Part shown: piece by piece, positions 1 through 12,700 of the stretch | Layout of the letters: each line of letters opens with the position of its first letter | How positions within the stretch are numbered: the first letter of the stretch is position 1 | Source of the DNA: Macquaria australasica | Lineage: Eukaryota > Chordata > Actinopteri > Centrarchiformes > Percichthyidae | DNA length: 64,000 nt | Reading direction: 5' to 3' | NCBI GenBank assembly: GCA_005408345.1 | Contig: SEMN01000026.1 | Coordinates: 1,217,536 to 1,281,535, forward strand | Program-made: the position numbers and the translations under genes | The notes under the pieces: generated by a model | The model's input: only the letters and a program-made list of their open reading frames with translations | The model's database searches: none | What the model was told of the DNA's origin: nothing

Positions 1-1
1 C

Positions 2-677
2 AACAAGGACAAAATGCTCCGTATTTCACACACAACCTCCAAAATCATTGGCCTCTTTACCTCCAACCTCTCAGATCTCAACAGCAGAGCCATCGCACAC
101 ATAGCACTCACCACAGCACACAACCCTCAACCCATTTCTCACATTACTCCCATGAAGAAGTACATTTTGGTAAGAGTCGCGTCCCTTCTGCTGTAGCAGC
201 TTTAAACACAATACCACGTTGATTACAGAGGTGCACTCACCTCAGTGTGCTCATGTATGTTACGTGCATTTATGTGTAGATAGATGTTTGTAGGTGTATA
301 CTTTATGGATGTATCTACACTATGTTAAGTAAGTTTCATAGTTGGTATAATCAACTTCATGCTGTGTCTTATTGCACTCACCTTGTGCTGCGAGGGTGCA
401 TTCAGTTCCACATCAGCACGTCATCTTTCCTTGATGTCTATTCTTCAGTGAGCCCCCTGGTGATGAACTTGACATAAAAGTAGTGAGCCCTTTCTTGTCC
501 TCATCAGGGAAACCAGGGCAACGGATCAACTAAAGATGAAATCAACCAGCCCGCACAGCCAATAAAAGGAAGAATCTTTCAGTTTGAGCGGGTGAAAGCA
601 TGCATTCCTGAAAGTGAACACACAAAAAAGTGCTTTAAATGGACTGATGGTATAGTTTGCAATGGAGGAACAGCAAG
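2..677 (+). other. Candidate split open frame at the window edge (unrecognised)
   Basis: Two open stretches share one frame across a plausible intron. The first runs from the window edge to 169, ending in TTG before a GTAAGA donor. The second begins at 508 after a pyrimidine-rich acceptor (TCCTCATCAG), stays open for 56 codons, and reaches a GTAACA donor at 678. The junction is phase 0, so the two frames join without a stop. I do not recognise either peptide; the second has a few cysteines near its end. It could be the tail of a gene or lncRNA starting left of the window, or chance. It does not look like evx2, the gene expected upstream of lunapark. Confidence 0.15.
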
Positions 678-2399
678 GTAACAGTATCTAGCTACAGCTA
701 ATTACTTGCTATGACCACAGTGGGAGTTGGTGCACCCTTTGCTATGGCTGCGGGTCGGACAGAGAAACACCACTTGTTACTAAATCTTTGGCTGTAGCTC
801 TGCCTATAGAATATGACTGGCTGGCTACTCTATACAATAACTAAGACAACAGTGGTCAGGAAGAATCAGTCAACGCAACCATTACAATTAAGTGCACCTG
901 CACAACCCCTGCATGTACTAATGTTACATACATTAAAAATAATAATAATAATAATAATAATAATAAACCTAAAATACATTTAGGTTGACATAACTGCTTA
1001 ACGGTTACAAAGCTCTTCAGTGATACTTGCAAACTGATATGAACTCAGCTAATCAGTTGCCAGCCCACAACCAGGCCTCAAGCCTCAACAAAGTGTGTGC
1101 CTGCTCATGCTGTGGTCACAGCTAGTGGCTGTAGCTACTGTTGGAACTTGGCCCTACTCCAACGACGTCGGTAAAACATTAGAAAGCATAAGAAAACAAC
1201 ACAAACATCTTTGTTTTGAGTACAACCCATCCGCAGTGCAGCATTCAAACATTTTAACTTTGAATGTTGTGTGTTTAAACATCAAGTTGTAGCCAGGCCT
1301 CCTTGCTATTGCTCACCTGAAGCATTCGGTCAGTGTGACAGCACAGCGATGACATGTTGGGCTATACTTGAGGATAAGCGAGGAGGCACAGGCAGGGATT
1401 ATTTTGTTTCTTGTGGAGAGATTTATTGTATTAGGATGTGCAGCCAAACAACAGAAAAGTAGAGCAGCAAACCCTAGAACCTGCACAACCACCCCTTATA
1501 TACCCTGCCAGCACCTAAATGGGACTGGACCAAACCACCAGTGGAGGTGCTCACTAAACATATACACATCAACAGACACTTTAGCCAAACAGATTTACAA
1601 TTTATACAATTGTGTTCAAATATCGCAAAGCAATTACAACAAACATCTGTATAACTGCTAGCTTCAGGAAAAACAGACATATGTTGCCCCCGCTCCTCAA
1701 ACATGGTAGAACCAGGAAGTACAAATAGACGTGATCCTTTGCAGACCCTTTTGCATGAAGACCAGAAAGCAAGTGAGTAACAAGATACGACAATAATTTG
1801 ATATTTCAACAATGTTAGCAGTGCTTATATCAAACTACCATCAAACTATATTCAGCCTGCATGCCTGCTTGTGATTATTGGCCCAACTGCTCACATATGT
1901 TTCATACCTTGTGTAGGACTGACTTCCATGACTAAGAGCTGCAACGACGAATCTTCCTATGTTCAAGCACAAACATAAATACACACATGGTTTGAAACGC
2001 AAGTGTAGCATTTGTCATGCGCAAGCACTTTATACCCTTCAGGAAGTGGAAGAAACAAGGAAGCACATTTCTGCCCATGCCTGAGATAAAATGGAACATT
2101 GCTCCATTTTGGTATGCTATGTAGCTTATCAGGGATAAGGGTATGTCATGTGGATTCCACAAGAACTGTAATTGGTGAAGTTAAACTGTTAACATGTTTC
2201 TAGTAATCAGGTTTCGCTGTAGGCCACGTCCTAGACCAGGGGTTACCTATCTTTTTTTAGGGGTTCTGGAGGAAGTGAATCACAACAGGAAGTGGCAGCA
2301 AGATGCAGATGGTGTCTACAATAGAAGAAATGGGTACATTAACAAATCTTGAAAAATAAATCTGTCTTGGTCAGTACAGCTATGTACTATAAATCTTTA
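678..2399. other. Intergenic, no gene recognised
   Basis: Only short ORFs without recognisable domains or coding-like codon use are present. Apart from the AAT microsatellite near 950 I see no identifiable element. Confidence 0.5.
937..966. repeat. (AAT)n microsatellite
   Basis: About nine to ten tandem AAT triplets are visible directly. Confidence 0.95.
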
Positions 2400-2581
2400 T
2401 CAGTGTTGAACACTAGGGTTTTCATTAAAAGAAATCTGTATACTGTTTGTGTATGTGCTTTTGTGTGACTGGCTGTATTGTGTCATTTCGCCCTGTAACA
2501 ATTTCTTCTGTTGTACACATGGGCTGTCTTGCAAAAGAGATGTTGATCTCAATGAGATTACCTGATTAAATAAAGGCTCTC
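2400..2581 (+). mobile_element. 3' tail of a non-LTR retrotransposon (truncated)
   Basis: The segment ends with the fish LINE-tail signature: a CTTGCAAAAGAGAT word, then a 'TCTCAATGAGA' word, then 'TGATTAAATAAAGG', followed at once by a microsatellite. Only the 3' end is present and no reverse transcriptase is visible. The family is assigned from memory of this tail, not by search. Confidence 0.5.
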
Positions 2582-2716
2582 TCTCTCTATCTATCTATCT
2601 ATCTATCTATATATATATATATATATATATAGATATATATATATATCTATATATATATCTCTCTATATATATATATCTATATCTATATCTATATATCTAT
2701 ATATATATATATATAG
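2582..2716. repeat. Compound CT / CTAT / AT microsatellite
   Basis: A CT run passes into CTAT repeats and then into interrupted AT/ATCT repeats. It directly abuts the LINE tail, as is common for retroposon 3' ends that seed simple repeats. Confidence 0.95.
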
Positions 2717-3254
2717 ATGCAAGCAGGACCATGTATTTGTTTCTAGACCAAAAAAGAATGAGGTCTTTGACTACCCATGATTGATGGGCATCTGCACATA
2801 TTTCCTACACCAAGCTGCGCACAGGTGAATACAAAACAGTCAGGTCACGTTTTGTTGGCTCCAAGTGATTCACATCAAAATTTCATTAGAACACAAATGA
2901 ATGAGCAAACACCACAGCCCTGCCAACCAATGAGGCTTCAGCAGAGAAGAGAAGGGGCCCTAAAACACAAAGCTGACAGTCAGCCTTCGAGTGCCATTTG
3001 GCCGTCGTTGAGTCTCTGTGGTCGACCACTGGCCAGTGTTTCTGTGGTGTTTCTGTTGGCACTAGTCGGCCCTTACAATGACTGAGCATGTTCAACCAGT
3101 CGGTGAGAGTGAGATGTCTGACTGGCTGTTCAGCCATTTAGTGTGGGTTCTGCTTATGTTTTTTCCTCCAGCTTTTCATTTCTTCCACAACCAAAACTGT
3201 AGGCTGCCAACACCAGGGCAAAACTTTACAGCAGCAGTTGTAACTTTTAGTGTG
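2717..3254. other. Intergenic, no gene recognised
   Basis: Overlapping ORFs of about 100 codons occur on both strands (2777-3137) in moderately GC-rich sequence. Neither shows a domain, and overlap on both strands argues for composition rather than coding. Confidence 0.45.
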
Positions 3255-3520
3255 GCTCTAGGGATGGCAATGTTAATCAGTCAGTCTGTCAGTCAGTCTG
3301 TCCACCACTTTGGTCCAGACAAAAATATCTCAACACATTTTTATGGATTGCCATCAAATGTGGTACAGATATCCATGGTGCCCAGATGATTTATCTTAAT
3401 GCCTTTGCTGATCCTCTGACTTTTTCTTTAGCGCCACCATGAGGTTGACATTTGTGGTTTTAAGTGAAATGTTTGACAACTATTGGATGGATTTCCTCAA
3501 AACACATTTACAAAAGTTAC
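3255..3520 (+). mobile_element. Dispersed teleost repeat (non-autonomous element)
   Basis: The block carries hallmark words of a repeat abundant in spiny-rayed fish: GGGATGGCAATG, CAGTCAGTCTGTC steps, CCACCACTTTGGTCCAGAC, and AGCGCCACCATGAGGTTGAC. A TATGGATTGCC phrase near the start recurs in diverged form as TTGGATGGATTTCC near the end, the usual internal direct repeat. No coding capacity is seen. Borders are approximate. Confidence 0.6.
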
Positions 3521-4689
3521 AGTCTGTTTAGTACCAAACATTTGTGTATTATACAATAATGCTCGCTTTCAAGGGACATATAAGCATGTGAGTACTGTTT
3601 TAAGACAGAACCTGTCCTTTAACTTCAGATTACTGTTGTCTGTCAATAGAGGCACATGAGTTATTTGAACTATATCAACGACCGCTAATGCACACCAGCT
3701 AGACAATTGGGTTTACATTAGTAGAACCAACAAAAAAATTGAAAATAACTTTCCACACATACAAAGAAAATGCAGAAGTACTGTTAAAGATGCATTAGAA
3801 GATTGTTTTAGAGGCATTGTACACCAGAGCTTGTACAGTTGACACATGGAGCATTTTTGTTTCTCCTTTTTGAAATTAAACCTGTTCAGATTACTTCTGT
3901 TCAGATTACTTACAAAAATTGGGGAAGAAAGTCCCTTTACTTACTAAAACAGTGCAGGCGAGATGGTGGTCATGATCTAGTATATTTTCCAAAGGTGCTG
4001 GTTTCTCTGTGATTCTTGAAAGCCAGTTGCAGTACTTTTTGGTGGTCTGCCAGCAGTGTTAAACTTCTCCCTTTGAACCACATCAGTTGTTTTTTGAGGG
4101 GAGATTTCCATGTTCTTCCACAGGAAATCATAAAAATTCTTACCTGTAGATGTCTTGTTGTCCTTTGGGTAGTTTTTTTTCATCTGCAGTGAATTAATTA
4201 GAAATTGATGTCCTAGCAGCTTTTTCTTGAATTAAATAGCAAAAGTATGTTGTTTAACTGCCATTAAAGCAAAACAAATTAGTACTTATTGAAGCTGAAT
4301 GTTCTTTTCTCTGTTTCCATCGTTTAGTCCATTTTTACTCCCATGTTTTCACCAAATAATGGGCTTTTTGTGATCTGCTCTAGCTTTTATGAGCACCCTC
4401 AGGCCAGAGCTGTGCTCACTACTCACTAATGAATCCCACTGTTTAAGTTATATTTGTAATTTTATGTGTTAAACCTACAAATTTAAACATCAACATACTT
4501 ACTGGCATTTTACAATGTTTACTGCATTAGATGTGGGGCTTGAATGGAGAATGCGTGATTGTATTTTGTGTGCAAACCTAATAAATGTAATGCTTGCTTT
4601 GTATTTAACAGATCAAAGACAGCATTGTCCATTTCAGTGACAATGTTAACACTGTTTTGTCTAAATATCTGCAAAAAGCATGACAACTA
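3521..4689. other. Intergenic, nothing recognised
   Basis: AT-rich sequence with no recognisable gene, repeat family or RNA. Confidence 0.45.
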
Positions 4690-4742
4690 CTGCATTACAT
4701 TCATTTGGCAGACACTTTTGTCCAAAGTGACTTACATTTTTA
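4690..4742 (+). repeat. Relic of a common fish dispersed repeat
   Basis: The phrase CATTTGGCAGACACTTTTGT followed by CCAAAGTGACTTACA matches a short motif found in very many fish interspersed repeats. Only this core survives. Confidence 0.45.
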
Positions 4743-4854
4743 CCATACACATAGTATGTACAGTATATGCTAAAAAGTGGCTTGTGCAATGACCCTTCAA
4801 TATGGGGGCAGAGGAAGCAATTTGAATTTAACCACCAACTCAAACTAAAAGTCC

Positions 4855-4945
4855 TTTTTATTTTTTTATTTTTTATTTTTTTTTTAACCGCTCCACATAA
4901 TACTACTAATATTAGTAGTAGCTACAACAACTACTACTGCTATTA
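4855..4945. repeat. Low complexity: T-rich tract then ACT-type triplets
   Basis: A T-rich run with A interruptions (to about 4886) is followed by degenerate ACT/AGT/AAC triplets to about 4945. Confidence 0.8.
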
Positions 4946-4956
4946 CTATGACTAAT

Positions 4957-5288
4957 CAGTGGTGGAAGAAGTACTCATATCTTTTACTTACCACAGTGTA
5001 GAAATACTCTGTAGTATAAGTAAAAGTCCTGCATTCAAAATTTTACCTAAGTAAAAGAAGCATCAAAATACAACACAAATTACAAATGATAGTATAGGTA
5101 CTCATTATGCAGAATGGCCAGTTTCTCAATAATGTATATTACTATGATTATTGATGCATTCATATTTACATTACTTTAATGTTGCAGCTTGTCAAGGTGG
5201 AGTTTAATTTCCACTTCTATACTTCTGGGTAGCTTAACTACAGTACTACAGTACCTGAGTAAATGTGCTTAGTTATTTTCCACCACTG
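4957..5288. mobile_element. MITE with CAGTGGTGG terminal inverted repeats, 332 bp
   Basis: It starts CAGTGGTGGAAGAAGTACT and ends with CCACCACTG, the reverse complement of the first nine bases. Inside are AGTAAAAGTCCTGCATTCA and TACTCATTATGCAGAATGGC, hallmarks of a very common teleost element. It has no coding capacity. I found no clear target-site duplication, so the superfamily is uncertain (hAT-like suspected). It stops about 40 bp before the GC-rich lnpk promoter and first exon. Confidence 0.75.
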
Positions 5289-5720
5289 CTACTGTGTGTG
5301 TACTGGAACACGTACAGCTTAGTTTAAACTTAGCGGTCCCCATCAGGCACAGACCGGATCCCCGTGAAGGCCCGGCGGCGCCCACGATCCCTGCTGGTCT
5401 TTTCAGCGGACACTCCCCCATCTCGGCTCACACACCCTCCGTGTACAGACGGGAGTACTGCAGTCCTGCCACAGGCCGTCGAAACCGGACGAGTCCACTG
5501 CCACGGTAAATACACCGCTGTGTTTCATTCGCCTTTCGGCCACATTTGTTTCGGCCACGCTTGTTTGTACGAAGTTAGCGACGACTGCTGTTTGTTGTCG
5601 TGACGAGCTCCGGGCTGCGTTAGTGTTAGCAGGACCAGCTGGTGGCTAGCTAGTGGTGCGACAGAGCTAACGCTGGTGCATGAAGTGGGTTAAGAAGTTA
5701 CTTATGAAACAGTTAGTTGC
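5289..5720 (+). promoter_or_regulatory. lnpk: CpG-rich promoter region of lnpk
   Basis: GC and CpG content rises abruptly from about 5330 to 5680 relative to AT-rich flanks, and the block surrounds the non-coding first exon. No TATA box is obvious, as expected of a broadly expressed CpG-island promoter. The start site cannot be fixed from sequence. The upstream border is the end of the MITE at 5288. Confidence 0.6.
5330..5505 (+). other. lnpk: lnpk exon 1, non-coding (5' UTR)
   Basis: The GC-rich segment ends at a good donor (CCACG|GTAAAT, GT at 5506-5507). The next compatible acceptor is TTGTCAACAG ending at 6665, which opens the exon holding the lunapark start codon. The 5' limit is a guess from base composition; the donor is better supported. 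Confidence 0.5.
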
Positions 5721-6235
5721 AAATAGCGGCGTGATGAAGCGTCCCTGTGAGGCAACAGGTGCCGCGGGGCGACTGCTGATTTCACTCACCGTCGTTATGA
5801 AACGTGAGTTGCAGAGTGAAGTTGTTAAGTTTGCTAATTTAGGTTAGCAGGGGGAACTTCAGCTCAGCCTGGCCACCGAGAAAGTTTTAAATATGGCGTT
5901 TGAATGAATTTCACAGGTGACACATGAAGATTACTGTAAGTTAAGTACTATGTGTAGCGGTGAAGAGCTCCTTTGAAGTAGTTAGCGTTAGTATGTGGCA
6001 GTCTCGGCTAATGCATGTTGTTTGAATGTTTGAACTAAGTTGTTACTCAAACAGGTACACGTGTCTTAAAATAAGGCATTGTAATGCAGCACCACTGCAA
6101 TTAATCTTAACTAAGGTAGGCCTAATCATGCTCAGTTCTGTTGCAACAGGTTTTGAGAGGATTAAACGTTAAGGTCATTTCGATGCAGCTATTTGTGTTG
6201 CTGTTAAACACATTGCATGTTGTCGGTCATTGTTG

Positions 6236-6248
6236 CTTTATTTATTTA

Positions 6249-6282
<34 letters not shown>

Positions 6283-6284
6283 CA
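6236..6284. repeat. (TTTA)n-(TA)n microsatellite in lnpk intron 1
   Basis: TTTA repeats run into TA repeats; seen directly. Confidence 0.95.
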
Positions 6285-6287
6285 CAC

Positions 6288-6497
6288 CTATTTTTTCATC
6301 TAATTGCATGTACATAATAATTCTGTGTTCACTTTTTACCTGTCTTTGCTCAGCTTTGTTGTACTTGTGTTTAGCTCTACCTTCCTGCAGACTGTTCTTG
6401 GAGCTGTGTGTAAGTACACTGAGAGCAATTTTTAAATCGGATTTAAATTCCTTGTGTGTGGACACATACCTGGTCAATAAAGCCGATTCTGAAAGTT
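6288..6497 (+). mobile_element. L2-like LINE 3' tail in lnpk intron 1
   Basis: The segment ends with the typical fish L2/CR1-type 3' UTR words: AATTCCTTGTGTGTG, ACATACCTGGTCAATAAAG, CCGATTCTGA. Only the 3' end is present, in the same orientation as lnpk. Its internal AATAAA could act as a cryptic poly(A) signal in intron 1. Confidence 0.65.
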
Positions 6498-6665
6498 GAA
6501 TCAACACCTCTCTAAAACAGTTCAATCAAAAAACGGAACATTGTAATGTTCATGAAGGCAGGATTTATTGCAAGAGTGTTGTACTACACTGCATCTGTTG
6601 TTGCTCCATGTATGTAATACATTGCCAACTGAGTGTATATTCAAGCTAATCACTGTTGTCAACAG

Positions 6666-6768
6666 GTGGAGAGGTTATCTGTGAGAGAAAATCAGAGGAG
6701 GGTCACAGTAACAGAACATCCTACACTCCCTCATAGTCAACATGGGGGCTGTTATCTCACGGTGGAAG
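6666..6768 (+). CDS. lnpk: lnpk exon 2: end of 5' UTR and residues 1-9
   Basis: Acceptor GTCAACAG ends at 6665. Coding starts at ATG 6742, giving MGAVISRWK, which aligns with the family start Met-Gly...SRW. The donor is AAG|GTTTGT, phase 0. Gly2 is the likely myristoylated residue. Confidence 0.93.
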
Positions 6769-9700
6769 GTTTGTTTTCAAGCCTTTACTGATTATGTCTT
6801 TCCACTTTATGCTCCTGTAATACAAATTATGTTATGCACATTAGTTAAGCTTTCAGTTTGGAAGCACGTGTAGGACTTTTACACGATATTTTAGGCACAA
6901 ATAGTGGTCACAAGCATGGATAGATCTATATAAATGATCACAATTCAGATGTTTATGCTAATACCTCTCCTGGCATCGCCATTCCTTGGCATATTGGCAT
7001 GCACAAACTAACTGAATTATATCACCAACAACGGAAGAACACACACATGATTCATACACCAAATGTGCAGAAGTGTGAAGATGAAACAGGAAGTTTCCAG
7101 ATCCTTTCAAGAAGTTGCTTGGACAAAGAGCACTGTTGTAATAGCAAATGTCATCATTTATTCTCTGACTGGGATTTCAAAATGTTTGCCTTACAGGCTA
7201 AACCATCCACTGTGGAGATTTTGGAAGGAATCGACAAGGTATGCTTAAAAAAACATAGAAAACATGCCAGAAGTGCTCTAAAATACTTTATTTTAAATGT
7301 ACAGTTTAATTTAAGAAGGTTTTCCTTTTTATATTTACATGGGGTGTGAGATAACATGCAGTACATTTATAGATGATACAGTACAACTTTTTACCATTGT
7401 GGTCCTTAGTGAAGATAAAAAAAGAGGGAGAAAGTGCCTGCTGAGAAATTCAACAATGTTCTCTTTATTCTCTTGTGTCCTGTTTACATTTAAACAGAAG
7501 TTGAGTATTTTACAATGAATCCCTTGAGGTTCGGTGCGTCCAAGCATGCAGAAGGCGCCCGCTGTCAGTCAAATGAGTGAAACACAAATGAAGCATTATC
7601 AGTAAAACTGACCAAAGGCATCTGTCAGTGTAATTATGCCCAATGATGTTTATAAAGCCCACACAATCCAGAAACACCCGCATTTTCTGTATGGACTCAC
7701 TCCACACAGACTTGATAAGATTGGGGATTTCCACTATTATTCGCACTGTGGCACCACAGTCAGTGGGACATATCAAGGGAAGGCTACCAGTAACAAGCTT
7801 ATTTGCATATACAGTACTTAAAGGTAAACTAAGGCTCATTACAACTTGGGTTTTAGTTTTATACCTCTGGCCGTCACTTATATTGGTTATAATAACATTG
7901 TACTCACCAAGTAATTGCAGACATCTGTGAACATGGTGACATTGCTAAAAACAATAGGCCCATAGGGACAATGAAAATAAGCAATCTGAAAATCATGCAG
8001 GTTGTAAACAAGCCAAAAGTTTACCCAGATTATGTAAACCACTTCATTTGGAGGTAAAACTGAAAATGAGCACACCAGTAATGTCGGTAATAATCCCTCA
8101 TTGCAGTGGAAAACCACAACTGCACAACTACAGCAAATTGGTTGGTCTGAAAACTTTGATGGTTCACAAATTAGGTTATAATTTTAATGTTCACCTTCGC
8201 TTCCTCTTCCAAATAAGTTTCGTCTACTTGGAGTTTTGATTACAACCTGTCTGATCGTTTGAGCGCTCGTCTTTGTCGCACCGTCTTAGCCCTTTTTAGC
8301 TTCGTCGCACGTGGCAAAATAAAGAATAAGCTATGGATGATAATCGATATCATGTATTTATTTCACTGGTGCTTCGTGACCACTTAAGCCAGTTTTTCTT
8401 ATAGAAGCAATGCTGTGGAGGACATGTTGTGTAAGCATGCATCTTTTGACCATAAGTAAACGTGTTAATGGATGCCAAATCAGCTCCTCATTTGCTGATT
8501 GATAGGGCTTTAGTGCTCTTCTACAGTTAAGCTAGTGTTAGGCTATTTTCAGCGCTTGTCCTTGGAGCAAGAGACACTACACATATACTGAAGAGGTCAG
8601 GTGGCATTGAAGTTGAGTGTCATCTATTATGAAATAACACAACATTCTTTCATTTCATTTTTCACGTGCATGGTTACTCCGCACATATACAAACATGTGC
8701 ATGATATAGTGTAAGGCTGAATGTGAGGTCAGTTTATCTGTTGCTTAGAGTGACAGACACACATGTTACAGTTGAACCATAGCGACCAGAGTGGGTCCCA
8801 TTCTGTCCACCAGCTATTTTTGGATGGGGGTAAACAGCACTTAAATGCAGTGGTGTAATGTTTCCATGTTTTAAAAAAACAAAAGATTAATGAGCCATTT
8901 GTTAATTGCAAAATGATAATGAATTACATAAATAGTTGGCTTTTAGATCATGATCCAACCAAAACGTTTGCTTGGTGCTCCCACTAGTTAAAGTTCAACA
9001 GCTAATCCTGTAAGAATTTGCTTCCATTTGCATCTATGTAAAGACAAGGCGCCCACCCACACTGTTGACAGACGTGGCATTAAGGCAGTGGTGAAAACGC
9101 TGGATTTGCAGTATGAAATACTGAGCTGCAAGTTTGCACTTAAGGGAAATAAAACTGTTAAAATATTCACAATTCAGTTTCAGACTGTACAAATATCCTA
9201 AAGCAGCTACAAATTTTTATTTTCCCTAGAGGCTTGTTCTACATCTAAATATTGAAATATTTAAGGGAAAATTAAATGGGATGATGGCCCTGAATACTGG
9301 AAAAGCCTGTTGTGAAAGTTAACTTTAACATTAATGATCCAGACCTGAGAGCAGCAACAGGAAAATATAAAATATAGGGATAAAAGTGCAAGACGGAACT
9401 TTGCTGATCATTTTCTTAGTCTCACTTGTTGACCTATGGAAAATCCCGAGTATTTATCATTCTGTCATGTTTGCCTACACAGTGGAAAATGATCCATTTG
9501 TTCTCAATAAAGTAGAGTAAGTTCTGGTTGGGTGATAAAATATAAATTTTCTGAAGTGTATATTTATATGTATCATAATATGGCAAATGTATGCAAAATA
9601 ACATCTAATGTTCAAAGCAATGAACTTTGTTTCACTGTTCTGCATTACATGAGCTCTAAATATGTGTAAAACAATAATGGTTATGGCACTTGGATTGATT

Positions 9701-12700
9701 GCTGTTTGAATTTAAAAAAGTTTTATGTAACCACAGTGTCACACTAATAGGATTACATTTGTATACTAATATATAACACTCATTTCGTTCTTCCCCACAG
9801 GATATACAGACTCTTGAAGAATACAGTGAGAAGTATCAGAGGCAGTTGAAGATATGGGTCGGGCGACTGCTTCTGTACTCGTCTCTTCTCTACCTGATCA
9901 CATGTATAGTTGTGTATTTCTGGTACCTGCCTGAACAGTTGATGGGGCGGCTCATATTGTCTCTTCCCTTCCTAATATTTCCATTATTGTAAGTGTACAA
10001 GATGGTCGATCACATTTTCTCTAAACCATAACTACAATTTAACCAATCAACCTTTTTTTGTTTCTTTTTTTCTTTAGAGTTTGGTTACTTCGAAAAATGC
10101 TAATAATCATTTTTTCACGAAGAACTGAAAAAAATAGTAAGATCCTTTTTGCTATTTATATATAACTTACTGCTAATCGTATTTTTTAAGTTATTTTTTT
10201 ATGTTCAAACTGGTGTTGAATTAACAAATTTTTGATTTTCAGACGACAAATTAGAGGATCTTAAAGCACAAAAAAGGAAAATAGTAAGTGACGTTTTTAT
10301 ATTTGTCCAGTTTCACACATTTTGTTGATTGACTTATCATATTTGGTCTATTGTTCTCCTTTGCTTTTTACTTGAAAGACCTAAATAACGTTGATACCTG
10401 TGCCACTTAAGTTTAAAACAACCTAGTGTCCTTGCTGGTTGTTTTATGTTTTATTATTTAGACTCATCATGTCAGTCAGTATAGCAGTAGTTGTTGTAAA
10501 GCCATTACAAAAATTGCATTGTCTTTTAAGTACACCCAACAGATTTTCTCTCTGTTGTCCCTGAAAATGAGCTTGAGAGATCTGTGACATTTCAAAAAAC
10601 AATTGTCATGCATCTCTGGCTTGCACCGTGGTCATATAAGTATATTGTTATATAACTCATAATCTCTGTAGAACACATTGTAATTTTGATGTCTAGTCGT
10701 CTCCAGTGAAGGGAAGACTTGCACTTGTTTCTGCAAGTTATGTGGGAAGCCTTGGAGTATTGCTCTTATTGATCCTCTCAGCATTTTGCAGCAAGATGCT
10801 TGCAAATCTAGGTATTGAACAGACAGCGTTTGATGTGTACAGTGACTTAAACCAGTAAACTACTCTGCTAATGTCAGTTTAATTAATAGCATTTAGTGCA
10901 GGAAAGAAATAAATCTGAGAAATTGCTTGTCATCCTCTGTCAAGTCTAATAACTTTCAATAATTAGCGCTGATGGATTTTCACACTCTCCATCATCGAAG
11001 TAGTGAATGTAATTATTCTTCATATTATATGTAAACATTTAGAAATCTTTGGTAGTTATTTTAAATGAAGATGTACAATTTAGTGAAGTAACTTCCTGGT
11101 GCCCTTTCTCAGTCATGTTTACTTGTAATGTAATTCCAAGATATTAATGTGTGTTTCTAAAACACCTCTTAATTACATCAGATGATCATCAAATAATTAC
11201 TTGTCAATAGGGCTATTACTATAGGAATCATTTCTTTCTGCAATGTATTGAAAGAATGATGTAAGCATTTATCTTAATACCTTTTAATGTCATTTTTTCC
11301 AGCTTGAAGAAGTTATGGAAACTGAGACGTATAAAAATGCTAAAATGATTCTGGAGAGATTTGATCCTGATTCCAAGAAGAAAATTGTGAGTTATTTTGT
11401 TTTTACCTCGTAACATGAATCACTATCTAATTGTGTTCCATATTAAATCATTTTCGTGCACTCTCTTGTTATCTGTATAAAGGAGCTTGAGGGCACTCCA
11501 GTTGGACCTCAGATGACTCCAAAACCAGGACAAGGTAGCAATGAGTTCTGAAGAAGATGGCACTATTTCCCTACTCTTCCTCTGGCATTCTTACTATTGT
11601 TAAGCAACCTGCAATGTTTTCTGTGTTAGAGCTCCGCCAGCGCAATGTCATCCCAAAGACCCCCTCAGTGGTGGTGAATCCTGCAAGCGGAGCTGCTGCC
11701 CGCCCTCCTCTTGCCTCTGGGCCCACCTATCCTGGACGATCTTCCCACTCTGCTCCAGGTGGACCCCCAGAGAGGAGCCTGTCGGCTATAGCTGCTCAGC
11801 AGAGCTTGATGAGGAAGCCTGTGACCCCTGGAACACCTGTTCCAGGAGTCGGTGAGTTACCTGCACACAGGGGGACCACATCATAATGTGGTCGATTAAG
11901 GTGTGATTTACTCTTCCCTGGCTCTGTGTCCCCCAGTTGCTCAAGGCTCTGTGGTGTGTGTTGTCAGCAAGGGTGGTATATGTTATACACTAGTTGGTAA
12001 TTATGTGAATGTAGTGTTCAAATATCTTACTAAAAAGTCCAACCTTTTTCAAACAAGTGTATGATTGTGAACTAATATTAGAAATAGGTGATAACTTTGG
12101 ATACAGTCAGAATATTTACCTGGAGAATATGATTCTGGTGCCTTACATCTTTTGTTGCTTTAAAACATTTCAAAAGCCAGCCAGCCAACATGATGAAAAA
12201 CTTTCCGTCGAACAGTTGTGTATGGAAGCATCTGTGGAGTGTAGAGGTGTTGAATATTCAATATAAATTATTTCTGGACTATGAACACTCAATAGAAGAT
12301 GCAAATAAGTGCAAACAGTAAAGGAAATGTGTTCCTAGAGGAAGCTGCATGCTGTAATTGCCATGTGGAATGCCAACTGTGAGGTATGCACGAATCAGGA
12401 TTACATTAACTGATTAATTAGCCAGACCTGCGTTTGTTCTCTGGGCAATGGTGGTGGAATCTCACTAAATGTCTTTTAATGCTTGGTGAAATTGCCTTTG
12501 GCATTGGGAACACCTCATAAATGGTTTACATGACTTGATGTTATCACCTGCTTCTGTGGAAAATTGAAAGTGAAAAGCAATTTGATACAAAGAGTCACCA
12601 CAGAGTTTCCATATGTTGGTAAATTAATAACCAGCAGGATACTGAGGCTCTGCCAAGTCTCACAGAAATGACCAGTCATCTTCCTATGATTGCTCTTGAT

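Noticed and set aside
1..677. Possible evx2 coding exons
   Set aside because: No homeodomain or Ala-rich evx2 tail residues are seen; the frame is unfamiliar.
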